64,000 nucleotides of DNA from Muscardinus avellanarius (lineage: Eukaryota > Chordata > Mammalia > Rodentia > Gliridae), in the NCBI GenBank assembly GCA_963383645.1, contig OY726563.1, forward strand, positions 25,762,821 to 25,826,820, read 5' to 3'. The notes under the pieces were generated by a model. That model searched no databases and was not told where the DNA came from. It worked only from the letters and a program-made list of their open reading frames with translations. A program made the position numbers and the translations under genes. Below, in pieces: positions 48,241 to 59,559 of the stretch. The stretch's first letter is position 1. Each line of letters begins with the position of its first letter.

Positions 48241-48800
48241 AATTTTTTAGGGAAAAGTAATTACCGCAAAGGAAAACAGAGCCCTGTGAAAAGAGAATTA
48301 GAGTATCCAAAGTCGGGCTAGAGTCTATTAAAATAGCCCTTAGTTCTGTTTGGTCAAGACCTTAAACCTCTCATATGGTTTTAGTTCCTCTAGCTAGTGT
48401 TGTAGCTGCAATAATAATAAAAAGACATTACATCTTTCTTTCCATTTCTTCCCATACCTCCTCTCTTACCACCATGATACAATTTCTACTTCTCTTTTCC
48501 TCTCCTATTTAATAGTCACTCATTTATTTGAAAGACTAACCTCCGGCTCAAGGGTCCCCTTTCTGTTTGGAGTCCTGTCTTGACTTATCCCGTGTAACTT
48601 CAGGATTTCTATACTGAACAGCACCTGAGTTTCTATGTCTGACTTCTTCATTCATCCTCAGGTAATAGAAATTCAATGAGAAGCAAAATGGATGCATGCT
48701 AATAAATGAGTACAAACTTTCAGTTGTTATAAAATGAGTAATATCTGTGCATTTAATGGTGACTATAGTTAATAATACTGTTAATTATACTTGAAATTTT

Positions 48801-49011
48801 CTTTTTTTTGTGGTACTAGGGATGGAACCCAGGGGCTTTCTACCCCCGAGCTATACTCCCAGACCTATTTTATACTTTATTTGGAAACAAGGTCTCACTA
48901 AGTTGTTGAGAGCCTCACTAAGTAGCTGAGGCTGGCTTCGAACCTGTGTGACACTCCTGTCTCAGCCTCCCAAGTGCTGGGATTATAAACTTGCGCCACC
49001 ATACCCGACCC
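48801..49011 (-). repeat. B1-ID composite SINE, intermediate subfamily
   Basis: Antisense copy with 'atactcccagacctatttta' and 'ggctggcttcgaacctgtgt', but still holding 'cactaagttgttgagagcct'. Flanked by tatacttgaaatttt / tatacttgaattttt (48786, 49012). Confidence 0.93.
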
Positions 49012-49079
49012 TATACTTGAATTTTTCTAAAGAAGCAGATAGGAAGTGTTTTCACCTCCCCGTACATGCCTTACATATA

Positions 49080-49325
49080 ATATTTTGATAGATGTGCTAA
49101 TGACTTTAATCTTGATATGGATTTCCAAGAAGAGTGAGGTGAGAAGGTATTAAGAATGATCCCTGAGGTTTGGTTACTGGACAGGTGATGCTACAAGAGC
49201 TGAAAAAAGAAGGTATTACAGAGAAAGTTCATATATTTGACAGAGATGATGAAGTTGTATTTGAGATTTCTAAGTGGAACTGTGGGGTAGCCAGTTAAAA
49301 ATGTGGTCTGACATGTGAAAGACAT
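49080..49325 (-). repeat. L2 relic, antisense
   Basis: The plus strand resembles antisense L2 coding region: 'aatgatccctgaggtttggt', 'ttgtatttgagatttctaag' and 'gtagccagttaaaaatgtgg'. Diverged. Confidence 0.45.
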
Positions 49326-49971
49326 TTCTTCATGTTTTATGGCTATCTCTTCCTTGAGTCCCTTATATTTTTCCTATTTTTTTCTTTAGGTCCCCTGTAC
49401 ACATGGTCTGGACAAGTATCTAAACACATATATTTATTTGGAAGTGGATTAACAGAACTCCTGTGTTCCTAGCATATCACAGAAATTCTTCAGACATAAA
49501 ATGAAAGCTAGAAATTATTCCGCTGGCATGGGATGCTATGAGCTAACGGTAAGTCTCAGTTGATGTGATACTGTCCACTGCAGGTGCAGCTAAAATAAGA
49601 GGTGAGTTAAGGACACGTGGTTTTAGGCACCAGAGGCATCTGCTACAATGGTAATGATAAAGATTTGGAAGGATTTTTTTCCCCACAGTGAGATATTTAC
49701 TTACTTATTGATGATTACATAGGGCACATAAATAAAGTTTAAAGAATAATTATAAAGGCATACTTTACATAAATTCCACTTCAATCAATTAATAGGATAT
49801 ATCTCAAACTTCAAAATCCACTATTTTGTCCCCAATAGTGCAACCTCTTCCTTGTCCCTAGAAGTAAATATTTTCCTGACTTTCTTTCTCCCCTTTACTT
49901 TGTATATATCAGACCCTTCTCTAGATGTTCTTGTCCATCACTTCAGCAAACCCTGTAACTATTATTGACTA

Positions 49972-49973
<2 letters not shown>

Positions 49974-50014
<41 letters not shown>
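49974..50014. repeat. (GT)n microsatellite at the tail of an ID SINE
   Basis: About 20 GT units ending where the antisense ID element starts. Confidence 0.95.
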
Positions 50015-50018
<4 letters not shown>

Positions 50019-50088
50019 GCTGGGGATGGACCCAGGGCCTCACAGATGCTAGGCAAAAGCTCTAACACTGAGCTACAGCCCCAGCACC
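50015..50088 (-). repeat. ID-type SINE
   Basis: Antisense ID monomer: 'atgctggggatggacccagg', 'atgctaggcaaaagctctaa', 'cactgagctacagccccagc'. Confidence 0.88.
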
Positions 50089-50214
50089 TGCCTATACTTT
50101 AGAAGTATCATTAACTCCATTGCTCCAATATACTTCCCTAGCTTGGGTATGGCAAAACAACCATGGATAAATCTTACTCTAAAACCCCTCCATCTTTTCT
50201 TCACCTATGTAGAA

Positions 50215-51387
50215 AAACACTTTTGAAAGTCTGGCTTCATTCTGCTATTTCTATTTTTTATTTCCAACTATGGCCCTTCCTTCTCAGTCTCTTTTCCTGG
50301 CTCATTTTATTCTGAATGTCAAATGTAGGAATTCATCAGGGTTCAGGTCTAAGTCCTCTTCTAATATGATATACACACTTGCCAGATGATCTCACTGGTT
50401 AGATATCAGTTATGTTTTATTACATATGCTGATAATTGTGGCATCCACAATTTTAGTCTAAACTTATCTTCTGATTATGTCTAGGCTACTTAGTGGTATT
50501 GCAAACATCTCAAAACCAGTCAATCTAAAACTGAATTTATGATTCCCCATAGCCTATAATAGTCATCTTTTAGTAATTTCCACTACATCCACCTAGTTTG
50601 TCAAGTCAAGAGCCTGGGTACTTTATTGAGTTCTCCATATCTGTCCATTTCATATCTAACCAGTTACCAGGTCCTCTTGTTTTAATCTATAAAATACCTC
50701 TTGAATCCATGTACTGTTTCCATTCCTTTTTTTAACTTCTCTAGTTCAGGTGATCATTATCTCCCACCTGAGCTACTGTGACAGCCTTCAGTGTTGCTCT
50801 TATCCCATCCATTCTCAATTCTTTAGTCAGAACAATCCTTCTAAAAGCCATATACAGTCATGTTACTAACCTCTTTAAAATGCTTCAATGGCTTTCAATT
50901 GCCCTACAAATAAAATGGGATTGATCTTTCTAAAAGGCTTTAAAAAGCAATTTTAAGAACGTATCCATATTTTTCAGCCTTAGCAAGTACCTTCTCCATG
51001 ACACATCCTTTCTCACCCACTCATGATCCTATCTCAATGCTTCAGCCTTACTGGGATTATTTAGGAAGCTCCAGGCTCCTTTTTGCTTCCAACCTTAACT
51101 TATGCTGTTTTTCCTGCCTGGAATCCTCTCTCCCTACTTGTTTGCCTAGGGGCATGTACTTACCCCTCAAATATCTTCAAAGCTCTAATTGGCAGAAAGC
51201 CTTCCCTCACAACTCTCGGTTGCACTATTCTAGATTGAGTTAGTTGAATATTCCTGGATCTTCCTTAGTGTTTTATATTGTAGTATTTGTCACTTATAGT
51301 TAAACTTTTTTGTTTTCTCTGACTCCAGGAACCAGTTTTATTTCAATCATTGCTATATCCCTAGCATCTGACACAAAGCAAGATACC
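50215..51387 (+). mobile_element. Long L2 relic, end of ORF2 and 3' UTR
   Basis: More than 1.1 kb follows sense L2 in order: 'catcagggttcaggtctaag', 'tatgctgataattgtggcat', 'aaaactgaatttatgattcc', 'gagcctgggtactttattga', 'cagttaccaggtcctcttgt', 'cttcaatggctttcaattgc', 'cctacaaataaaatgggatt', 'cagaaagccttccctcacaa' and 'gctatatccctagcatctga'. These are the reverse-transcriptase C-terminal region and the 3' UTR. Many frame breaks; an 81-codon frame at 50998-51243 is residual L2. Confidence 0.8.
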
Positions 51388-51547
51388 TTAGAGCTACACC
51401 TTAAGCCCAATTTTTTATTATTTATTCTGAAACAGAGTCAACCTAAGTTGCGGAGGGCCTCACTAAGTAGCTGAGGCTGGCCACAAACCTGCGATCCTCT
51501 TGTGTCAGCCTCCTAAGCACTGGGATTACAAGCATGCCCCACCACAA
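51388..51547 (-). repeat. B1-ID composite SINE, 3' end missing
   Basis: Antisense copy starting inside the ID half, 'agagctacaccttaagccca', then 'ctaagttgcggagggcctca' and 'gcgatcctcttgtgtcagcc'. It sits at the L2 3' end. Confidence 0.88.
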
Positions 51548-51941
51548 GAATTAAAAAAGCTAAAATCTAGCCCTCTTCTTTCATGTATTTTTGCTGCTAA
51601 GATAGGAAAATATTCTCCAAAGTGAGGACAAGTGATTTAGGCTTAAGTCTATTTATATATCTACTTATCCTTGTTTGCAAATGATAGTAGAACACTCTTA
51701 ATAATTGTACTATTTCATACCTCTCTACAGTCTTACCAATGAGTGGGCTTATAAATTTCCCTTCTATTCTAGGTTAATTATATTCTTGTTTCTGAGTAAG
51801 TCTTAAAACATTGAGGGTAAGAAATATTTTTATCCATGGAGGAAGCCTTAAAATATTAGAGAAATATAAGCAATAATACATACTTTGTTCATTATATAAT
51901 GTGGTCTATCAGCAAATATTTATATAAGAAAACAGTTGTTA

Positions 51942-52160
51942 ATGGCCAAATATGTCTGGGTCAAATATGTCCTCACACCTATTTTTACAAATAACATTTT
52001 ATTGGAACACAGCCATACTTGTTCATTTACAAAGTATCCATGGATTCTTTTTAGCTCCAGTAGTAGTATTGAATAACTTTTACAAAGATATTCTGATTGG
52101 GAAAGTCAGAAATATTTACTACCTAGTTCTTTAGGGAAAAAATTGCAAATCTCTGATCTA
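51942..52160 (-). repeat. hAT-Charlie-type DNA transposon relic
   Basis: Landmarks: 'ttttattggaacacagccat', 'tgttcatttacaaagtatcc', 'aaatatttactacctagttc' and 'tgcaaatctctgatcta' at the end, in the order of a well-known short non-autonomous mammalian element. I believe it is MER3/MER33-like but am not sure of the name. Confidence 0.7.
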
Positions 52161-52747
52161 ACATTTCTTAGAGTAATTTACATTATTAATCTATACTCTT
52201 ACCAATTTGGTGAATTCCACAAACCAATAACTTACCCTATAAAATGGATTTTTATTTACCTCAAATTAAATCTTCCGGGCTTGAAAAGACATCCTCTAAT
52301 TGCACTGTGCTATGACTTGGTGAATAAATTTCTCTTCTCACTACTGCAGTTAAAAGAACAATGGACTAGAAATAAGAAAAAATAAACTTCTGTTTTGAGA
52401 CTCCTCTTAGTTTCTTCAACTGTAGAAAAATGATACTCTTTCTTCTTCAGAGATATTTTAAGTTCAAAAAAGATAATATGTACACGTAAAAAAAATTATT
52501 ACTTATCACATAGATTTTTGTCTTTTATTTTTCTGCTTTTCTGGTTTCGCCAACTACAGTCACTCCTTCTTTTAGTTGATATTCATGACAGTCTGAACAA
52601 CCTTCTTATATTTAAGTCATTCTGTCATCTCCAATTTATTCCTAGAGTATGCATCCCTTAGCATAGCTTATTACTGACCTCATCTTAGTTGCTCCCTCAG
52701 GTTTGCCCCATCCTTTATCTCAGTAGTAACCTAAGGATCATTATGGA

Positions 52748-52749
<2 letters not shown>

Positions 52750-52799
<50 letters not shown>

Positions 52800-52818
52800 T
52801 TATATATTTATATATATG
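52750..52818. repeat. (TA)n microsatellite
   Basis: About 22 TA units, then TTTATATA variants. It gives an Ile/Tyr open frame that is not a gene. Confidence 0.95.
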
Positions 52819-53560
52819 TATATGTAATCAAAGCAATGTTATTACAAATAATGTTGCAGAGTGATGCTAATCAGTGAACATTTTGTTACCTGCCTGTGAC
52901 TGTGACAAGATAAATCATTATGTACCCGCTAGCTAATTCACACTGACTTTTACTATGATGCTTTGGATTTGTCTTGAAGGGATAAATAAATTCCCTTCTA
53001 GATGCTTGCTCACTTGGGACACTGGTTAGCTGAAAGATCCAAAATATTCATTTTGATGAGCTTCAGTAGTGCCATTAACTTTGCTTCATTTTATTTTAAC
53101 AGATACTCAAGTATCACCTAGTTTAGTTGCTTTTGTACTTTTCCTTCATCAAGTGAAATCCTAAGAAGAAGCCCATCATGTGAAACATACAACTGGAAAG
53201 GGAAGCTGACTGGCTGAAGTTAGCAATAGAAAGCCAAGAGAGGTATCGGGGCATATTGGAAGAACATCCACATTTTTAAGGCAGAAGGACAGGTTTTACA
53301 AAAGAAAGGATGAGCTCTAGGTTTCTGGTTTGCATGCTTGGTTGGATGAAGTCTCAGCCAATACTTGTTTCTGTGATTCCATGTTATAGTAGACAATAGG
53401 GTTCTCTTATTCCCTGCAGCTACTCAATAAAGAAAATGCTTGGGGAAACTTGTAAAATCAGATCTGAATACAAACAACAACAACAAAAAGTTTACCAAAA
53501 TGGTTGTGTGGTTCTTTAAGAAGAGATTAAATGAAATGCAATTTAAATATATTTTTAATT

Positions 53561-53732
53561 GCCGGGAGTGGTGGCGCACGCTTGTAATCCCTGCGCTTGG
53601 AAGGCAGAGACAGGACAATTACACAGGTTCGAAGCCAGCCACGCTGGCTTAAGAGACCTTGTTTCCAAATAAAAATATAAAAAAATAGGTCTGGGAGTGT
53701 AGCCCGGAGGTAGAAGGGCTTCCAGGAACCCC

Positions 53733-53735
<3 letters not shown>
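53561..53735 (+). repeat. B1-ID composite SINE, derived subfamily
   Basis: Sense copy: 'gccgggagtggtggcgcacg', B box 'ggttcgaagcc', inverted repeat 'aagccagccacgctggctt', 'aggtctgggagtgtagccc' and 'gggcttccaggaaccccagt'. Confidence 0.95.
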
Positions 53736-53784
<49 letters not shown>

Positions 53785-53791
53785 ACACACT
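53736..53791. repeat. (CA)n microsatellite replacing a SINE A tail
   Basis: About 27 CA units with one TA interruption, directly after the SINE. Confidence 0.95.
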
Positions 53792-54329
53792 ACATATATT
53801 AATTGATCTTGAATTGTATGTAGGAGGGCACTGGTCGATAGTATCTTGTATTTTTTTCCAGGTCTATTTTTTATAATTCGGCTGCTGTATTGGCTGTTTA
53901 ACCTAGGACTGACAGATATAAAACTGGGAGAATAAATAAAGTTAAATAGTAACATTGTAGAATCAGGCCTATCATCTCAATTTGTTTTTCTAACCTGATG
54001 ATCTTTTATTTTCCAGAAGAGAAAAAAACAGAAATAAAAACCCTACATATTTCATTTTACTGTAACAACTTCTATATCTCTGAGGTTAGTACTAAGCACC
54101 AAAGGCATTACTATTTATGATCTAAAGCCACCTGCAGGGATGTCACAAAAGACAGGAGAAGGAAAGAGTACTGTTGTTGAATTTTGTTCAGAAAATATAT
54201 TCAAAAGCATGAAAAATGTGGTAGAATTAATTCTACAATGCATCAAGTCTGTATCCATACACTGTGTGACCATGACCCAGTATGTTTAACATAAAGATCA
54301 AAGACACACATGTATTTGAGAAAGATTTG

Positions 54330-54485
54330 AGTTCAGGGCCATGCTGTGCCCACTTGGTATCTAGGTATATTGGCGATAATCGTTCCCTCTAGGCTTAGTT
54401 TCATCCTATGGTAAACAAAGAAAAATAATGTGGCACCTATCATGTAAAGGGTTACAAGAGTAAACAGAACAATACACAAAGAATA
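54330..54485 (+). repeat. Possible MIR relic
   Basis: Sense order: 'gtgcccacttggtatctagg', 'ggcttagtttcatcctatgg', 'aacaaagaaaaataatgtgg', 'cacctatcatgtaaagggtt'. Confidence 0.45.
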
Positions 54486-54859
54486 TTTAGCCAAATGTCT
54501 GCTGTAGACAAGATATTAACACGTTAAGTCCAAGATAAATACTAGGTATGTTTAGGTCAATGCAAAAGCTGGGGAAATAATTGAAAGGAAAGCAGGTATT
54601 TCTTTTGAAAACAGCTATCATATGCCCATGTATTGCTAGAATAGAATCAGACTGTGAGACCTTAGAGACCTTCTAACAGAGTTAAACGTGAAGTGACAAT
54701 GTTGTTTTGCCTGATTTACATCAAACCTTTGTTGTTAGGGCATAGTTTCTTCAATACACTCAATATGAAGCATTTATTCATCCAGATAATAGATACAAAT
54801 CCATGCATTCAAATGTTCTTTGGAGTCAGTGATCAAGATGTAAATCCCCAGAATCATAG

Positions 54860-55135
54860 AGATTTGTGTCTATAAACTTGCTTATTATATTCACATTCAA
54901 GGATGTTGGAAGGGGTAGTGTCAGCTTTTTAACCAGAATCTTTTCATTACTTCTCCCTGCTGGGGTTGCTGCACATGCTGTGAGTGACCTCCAGAGATTT
55001 CCCAAGCTGTATGCAGAGAGTAAATTGAATCTGAAAGCTTTATTAGACAAGTTTGTCTTTCAGCTGGTGGGAGTGGATGTCAGCTGTATTGGAAAAAATA
55101 AAATTTCTTGTGAAACTGGGTCCTGACCTTGAAAA
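54860..55135. other. Unassigned complex-sequence block with overlapping open frames
   Basis: An 86-codon plus-strand frame (54866-55126) and a 74-codon minus-strand frame (54826-55050) overlap here. The sequence is not low-complexity and I see no SINE, LINE or LTR landmark. I do not recognise either translation. It may be chance, an old retrocopy fragment or an unrecognised repeat. Confidence 0.3.
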
Positions 55136-55557
55136 AAAAATCTCAAATCAAAGTGCACAATTCAATTCTGAGATGTGTCCTTATTTATTAAACATAGAGT
55201 GCAGGTTCAAGAGAGAAAGATACATTTTACCTTAGAGAAGTAGGAATCAGCAAGAAAAATCATGTTTGATCCTGTTGGACTTAGTAGGCAAAAATGCTTA
55301 TCACTGAATCAGAGGGATAAAAAAAATTGCTAATAATCAAAATGATTTTTCTCACTTTAATATGAAAAGAAAAACTACCTTTTCAACTTTTAATATACTG
55401 TTAATATTACAATAACTTTATTTGTATTTTTTATCCATAAATTTCCTTGAGAATAAAGAATGATCTTAGGAAACTAAGGTGACATTAGAAATTTGTCTTA
55501 TTTCAATATTGTCTTCTACATTTATAGTGGCATGCTCTTTAGTTCTTTTTTTTTTCT

Positions 55558-55767
55558 TTTTGTGTGTATTACTAGGAATGTTTGAACCCAGGGGCATTCT
55601 CCTTTTAAAATACACCGTCCAACCCTATTTCATTTTTTATTTTGAAAGAGACCTCACTAATTTGTGGAGGCCCTAGCTAAGTTGCTGACACTGGAAGAAA
55701 ACCTGTGATTCTTCTGTCTCAGCCTCCTAAGTATTGGGATTACAGGTGTGTGTTACCACTCTTGGCT
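55558..55767 (-). repeat. B1-ID composite SINE, diverged
   Basis: Antisense copy: 'tattactaggaatgtttgaa', 'cccaggggcattctcctttt', 'agctaagttgctgacactgg', 'gggattacaggtgtgtgtta'. Confidence 0.88.
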
Positions 55768-57360
55768 ATTTAGATTTTTTAAGGTTGGAAAACATGTTTT
55801 AAAATTCATGGCATGATAGTTTTCCAGAAGCAGGATTTGAAGATATTATAATTTTACATCTATATGGCAATTTAGGTACTACCATAGTTAGAACTATTGG
55901 AAATTTTACCCAAATATTAGGATATCTAGGCTCAATGTTTATCTGATGCACTCATTATGGGGTGACAAGCACCCTGGAAATGAGATTAAAACAAATTAGT
56001 ACAAATACTGAAGATAAGAGAGGGAATAAACTATGAAGTTTAAGAGGGAGATGGCCTGAAAAGTAGAGTTCTCAAATTGAGTATCAAGACAAGAATGGTA
56101 GTTAAGAAATGAGATGGTGGTTAGTTTTGGCCAGATGGCATACATCAAAGTCACAGAATATTCTTATTTGATGAGTACTGTAGTCTTAGTACTGTGATTT
56201 ATCACTGAAATTGCGAGCATAGACAGATCTTCAGCTGTCTGTCAGATGAAAAATATAGTAGAGGTAGAAAAGAAGGCTGAGCATTGGAAATCAACTATAG
56301 GAGATATGGGTTTGAGTTCAGATTCTGTTGCTAAAAAGCTGGAAAAGAATTTTCCTGATATTATGACTACATGGGAAGGCTGACTTATTTGATACAATTC
56401 TTTACTTTTTCATTTGGCTAAATATATTACCTGAATATGTACTACCTGCTGGATATTATTATAAGCTAAACATACATAGCATTAGCATATATGTTTTGAA
56501 ATGTGATTGAGTCGTGTACTGTTAGAAAGAGGTCCAATTCTGAATCCTGCAACAGAAAAACAGTATAGAAAAAAACTTGGAAGGGCATAAGGGGAACAAC
56601 AGAATTTTTAAAAAATTGAAGAAAGCTTGTTTTTTTTTTGACAGGCCATATTGATGTACTTGATTGATGCTAGAAAATCAACGTTTGAAGGGATACTGAA
56701 CAACAGACTTCAAGGAATGAATGAATCTTGTATAAAATAAAAGTAAGCAGAAATATACTGCTTAAAGTACTCAAAATTAATTTATACAGTAGCTAGAATT
56801 TGCATTAAGCAGTAGAAAGATAGTTTTGAGTATAACAGTAGTGGTAGAACTCCTATTCCTCTTCATTACTTGAGAGTAGGCGGTTAACCTTCTAAAGATT
56901 GCTTCTGAGAGAGCCTTTACCAGAGAAAGTAGGGAAGAATGAATGACTTCTCAAATACCTTTCAGACTACAATCATAAAAATATACAATTTAAGGGCAAA
57001 ACTGCAATATTTTCTTTCTGGAATCCTCTTTGAGGATAAAGTTATATTCAATTTTAAAACTATTCAGTGAAGTTTTAGAAAACATTAGGCATCTGTATTG
57101 AAGCCTTCTGCTGTGAGCTCCAGAGTGGCTATTCTCATATAGATGTGTAAGTACTTCTAATCTTCCCTTGATAATATGACATTCAATATCATAATATAAT
57201 CTATAATGATTTCAAGCAAAGGTACTTTCTTAGGAGAGGTTAAATAACATACTAAGCTTAAGATAACTTTACCGCAATCAACACTTTATTCTGCTAAGAT
57301 ATAAGATAGGAGTAATTAAAAAATCTCTAATGATCAGAATACTTTGACCACTGGTGTTAG

Positions 57361-57408
57361 TCTCCTTCTCCTCTTCTTTATCCTCCTCCTCTTTCTCAAC
57401 ACACACCG

Positions 57409-57457
<49 letters not shown>
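57361..57457. repeat. Pyrimidine-rich tract followed by (CA)n
   Basis: A CTCCTTCTCCT-type tract at 57361-57397 runs into CACACACCGAA and about 23 CA units. The minus strand gives a Val-Cys open frame without meaning. Confidence 0.93.
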
Positions 57458-57459
<2 letters not shown>

Positions 57460-57550
57460 TTAGGAGTGGTTCCAACAAGCTTTAGAAATGATAGATTAGG
57501 GCTTCTCTTTTTTTGTCAGTTCCGAACCCAAAGTACAGCCCTAACTGGAG

Positions 57551-57741
57551 GCCAGGCGTAAGGGCACACACTTGTAATACCAGTATTTGGGAGGCTGAGA
57601 TAGGAGGATATGGGTTCGCGGCCAGCCACAGCTACTTAGGCCCTCTGCAATTTAGAGAGACTATGTTTCACAATCAAGAATAAAAAGTAGGGCTGGGGTT
57701 GTAGCTCAGAGGTAGAATGCCCCTGGGTTTAATCCTCAGCA
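57551..57741 (+). repeat. B1-ID composite SINE, older type
   Basis: Sense copy: 'ggccaggcgtaagggcacac', 'gttcgcggccagccacagct', ID half 'gggctggggttgtagctcag' to 'gggtttaatcctcagcact'. Confidence 0.92.
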
Positions 57742-57779
<38 letters not shown>

Positions 57780-57806
57780 GCACACACACACACGCACACT
57801 CACTCA
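57742..57806. repeat. (CA)n microsatellite with CGCA units replacing a SINE A tail
   Basis: About 30 CA units interrupted by GCACGCA and ending CTCACTCA. Confidence 0.93.
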
Positions 57807-58162
57807 TAAAAAAAGCCTACCTGGAGCTAGTAACCAAGCAATAAGAGTGCCTGAAGATTAAAGAGGGAGAAGAAAGGGAAGTCCAGCATTACAAACAGGC
57901 AATTAGCGTATAAATTCTGGAGCTTTCCTGGTTTCTCACTATCTTAGATGTTAACAATAATGCAATGTTTTTGTATCTTATTTGTTAACCAAGGAATATT
58001 GTTGAATAGCAGGGTTCCCAACCAGAGACCCCCCCCCCAAACACATACATATTGTCTTCCTAAAAAGATTTTGTGATAAATGGGAATAATGATGGGGTCT
58101 CCTCAACCACGGCTTATCATGGTGGTCATTCCTCTTTGTACCTGGTGACACTTTTTATTATT

Positions 58163-58365
58163 TTTTGGGTGGTATGGGGATTGAATACAGGGGCATTCCG
58201 CCTCTGAGCTATATACTCCTAGCCCTTTTAATTTTTTTTTATTAGGTGTCACTAAATTACTGAGGATCTTGCTAAGTTATCCTGTTCTGCCCTCAGACCT
58301 GTAATCCTCCTGTCTCACCCTCCAAAGTATTAGGGTTAAAGACGTGCGCCACTTCGCCTGCCTGA
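58163..58365 (-). repeat. B1-ID composite SINE, diverged
   Basis: Antisense copy: 'tgggtggtatggggattgaa', 'cagaggcattccgcctc'-like block, 'gtcactaaattactgaggat' and 'gacgtgcgccacttcgcctg'. Confidence 0.88.
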
Positions 58366-59189
58366 CACATCTCTTTAGATTTCCAGCACCCTTACCTCAA
58401 TGATGCATACAAATAGTATTAAAAGATTAATTAGCTGATTAACTAATACCAAGATTTGGAGGGTCTCTGTAGTTGTTAAAGCCTTTGGAATATCTTGGAA
58501 ATGCTCTGATTACAATAACACTGATTTCTTATCCTGTTCTCATTTTTTATATATAATAATAATATATGTTTTAGGGAATGTCACATTTTTAGCACAAAAT
58601 CTTGCTACTAGTTTATTAGACTTTGAGTAAGAGCAAAGTTATAACTAGTAACTCAATAATATATGGCCCATGTCTTGGATCTTTTCAGCAGAGCCATCAT
58701 CTTTTAATAAGACAGACATTTGGCCCCACTAAAATTCAATTCCCTCATATAAAAAGTTCAGCCAAAGCAGAATCAACTGTGAAAACATAACCCAAAAAGG
58801 AAATGGTTTGGGTAATACCTCTTTGTAGGTTTCTGAGAGTACCTATCTGTATGAAGATGGGAACAGAATATGAGGACTAACTTCCTTTATTCCCTCTCTC
58901 AGGATTGTTGCAGATAAATGAAGGCCATTTTCATAATAATCCCTTTCTTATAATTTAAGACAAACAAACAGTTGTATGCCAAGACTGTATTTAAGCTGCA
59001 ATTAACCTCATGCTTTTACTAAATTGTCTAGATATTTAAAGTAATACTGAAGTGGCAATGGAGTGCTTTATTCAACTCTGATGGTTAAAGTTCAAATAAT
59101 AGATACATAAATATCCTGTGTAGTTAATATTTAATTTAAATATAGCCCTCAAATTCAAATGAAGATAAATCACTGCTTGAGATATGGTG

Positions 59190-59350
59190 AACTGATTAAT
59201 AGTATAAGCTTTGGAATTAGAGAGACTTCTCTTTGAATACCCGCTCTGTCTATTAGTTTTGTGACACTGGACCATTTAACCTCTCTGACCCATAGTTTTC
59301 TTATCAGTAAAATGGGAATCACAACATAACTCATTCAAAAGGTATAACAA
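59190..59350 (+). repeat. MIR SINE relic
   Basis: Near full-length sense MIR: 'aatagtataagctttggaat', 'gaatacccgctctgtctatt', 'gtgacactggaccatttaac', 'ctctctgacccatagttttc' and 'ttatcagtaaaatgggaatc'. A composite SINE follows at once. Confidence 0.82.
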
Positions 59351-59352
59351 TA

Positions 59353-59525
59353 TCTGGCCATGGTGGCACATGCCTGTAACCCTAGTACTAGGGAGGCTAA
59401 AACAGCAGGATTACAGGTTCAAGGCCAAGTCAGAAGCTTAGTGTGAACCTGATTCAAAATAAAAAATGCTGGAGGTATACCTCAGCAGTATAATTCCCTG
59501 GGTACCATTTCTAGTACCTAAAACA
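59353..59525 (+). repeat. B1-ID composite SINE, diverged
   Basis: Sense copy: 'tctggccatggtggcacatg', 'cctgtaaccctagtactagg', short ID half 'tgctggaggtatacctcagc', 'ccatttctagtacc'. Confidence 0.88.
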
Positions 59526-59559
59526 GGTATACCTAGTACACTGGTTATAATATTTATTA

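Noticed and set aside
50015..50088. ID elements considered as tRNA genes
   Set aside because: They have tRNA-like boxes but no intact cloverleaf or anticodon arm and are followed by SINE tails or microsatellites.
53527..53955. A 142-codon minus-strand open frame, the longest in the window
   Set aside because: It runs through a (CA)n microsatellite and a composite SINE; the Val-Cys run and SINE-derived text explain it.
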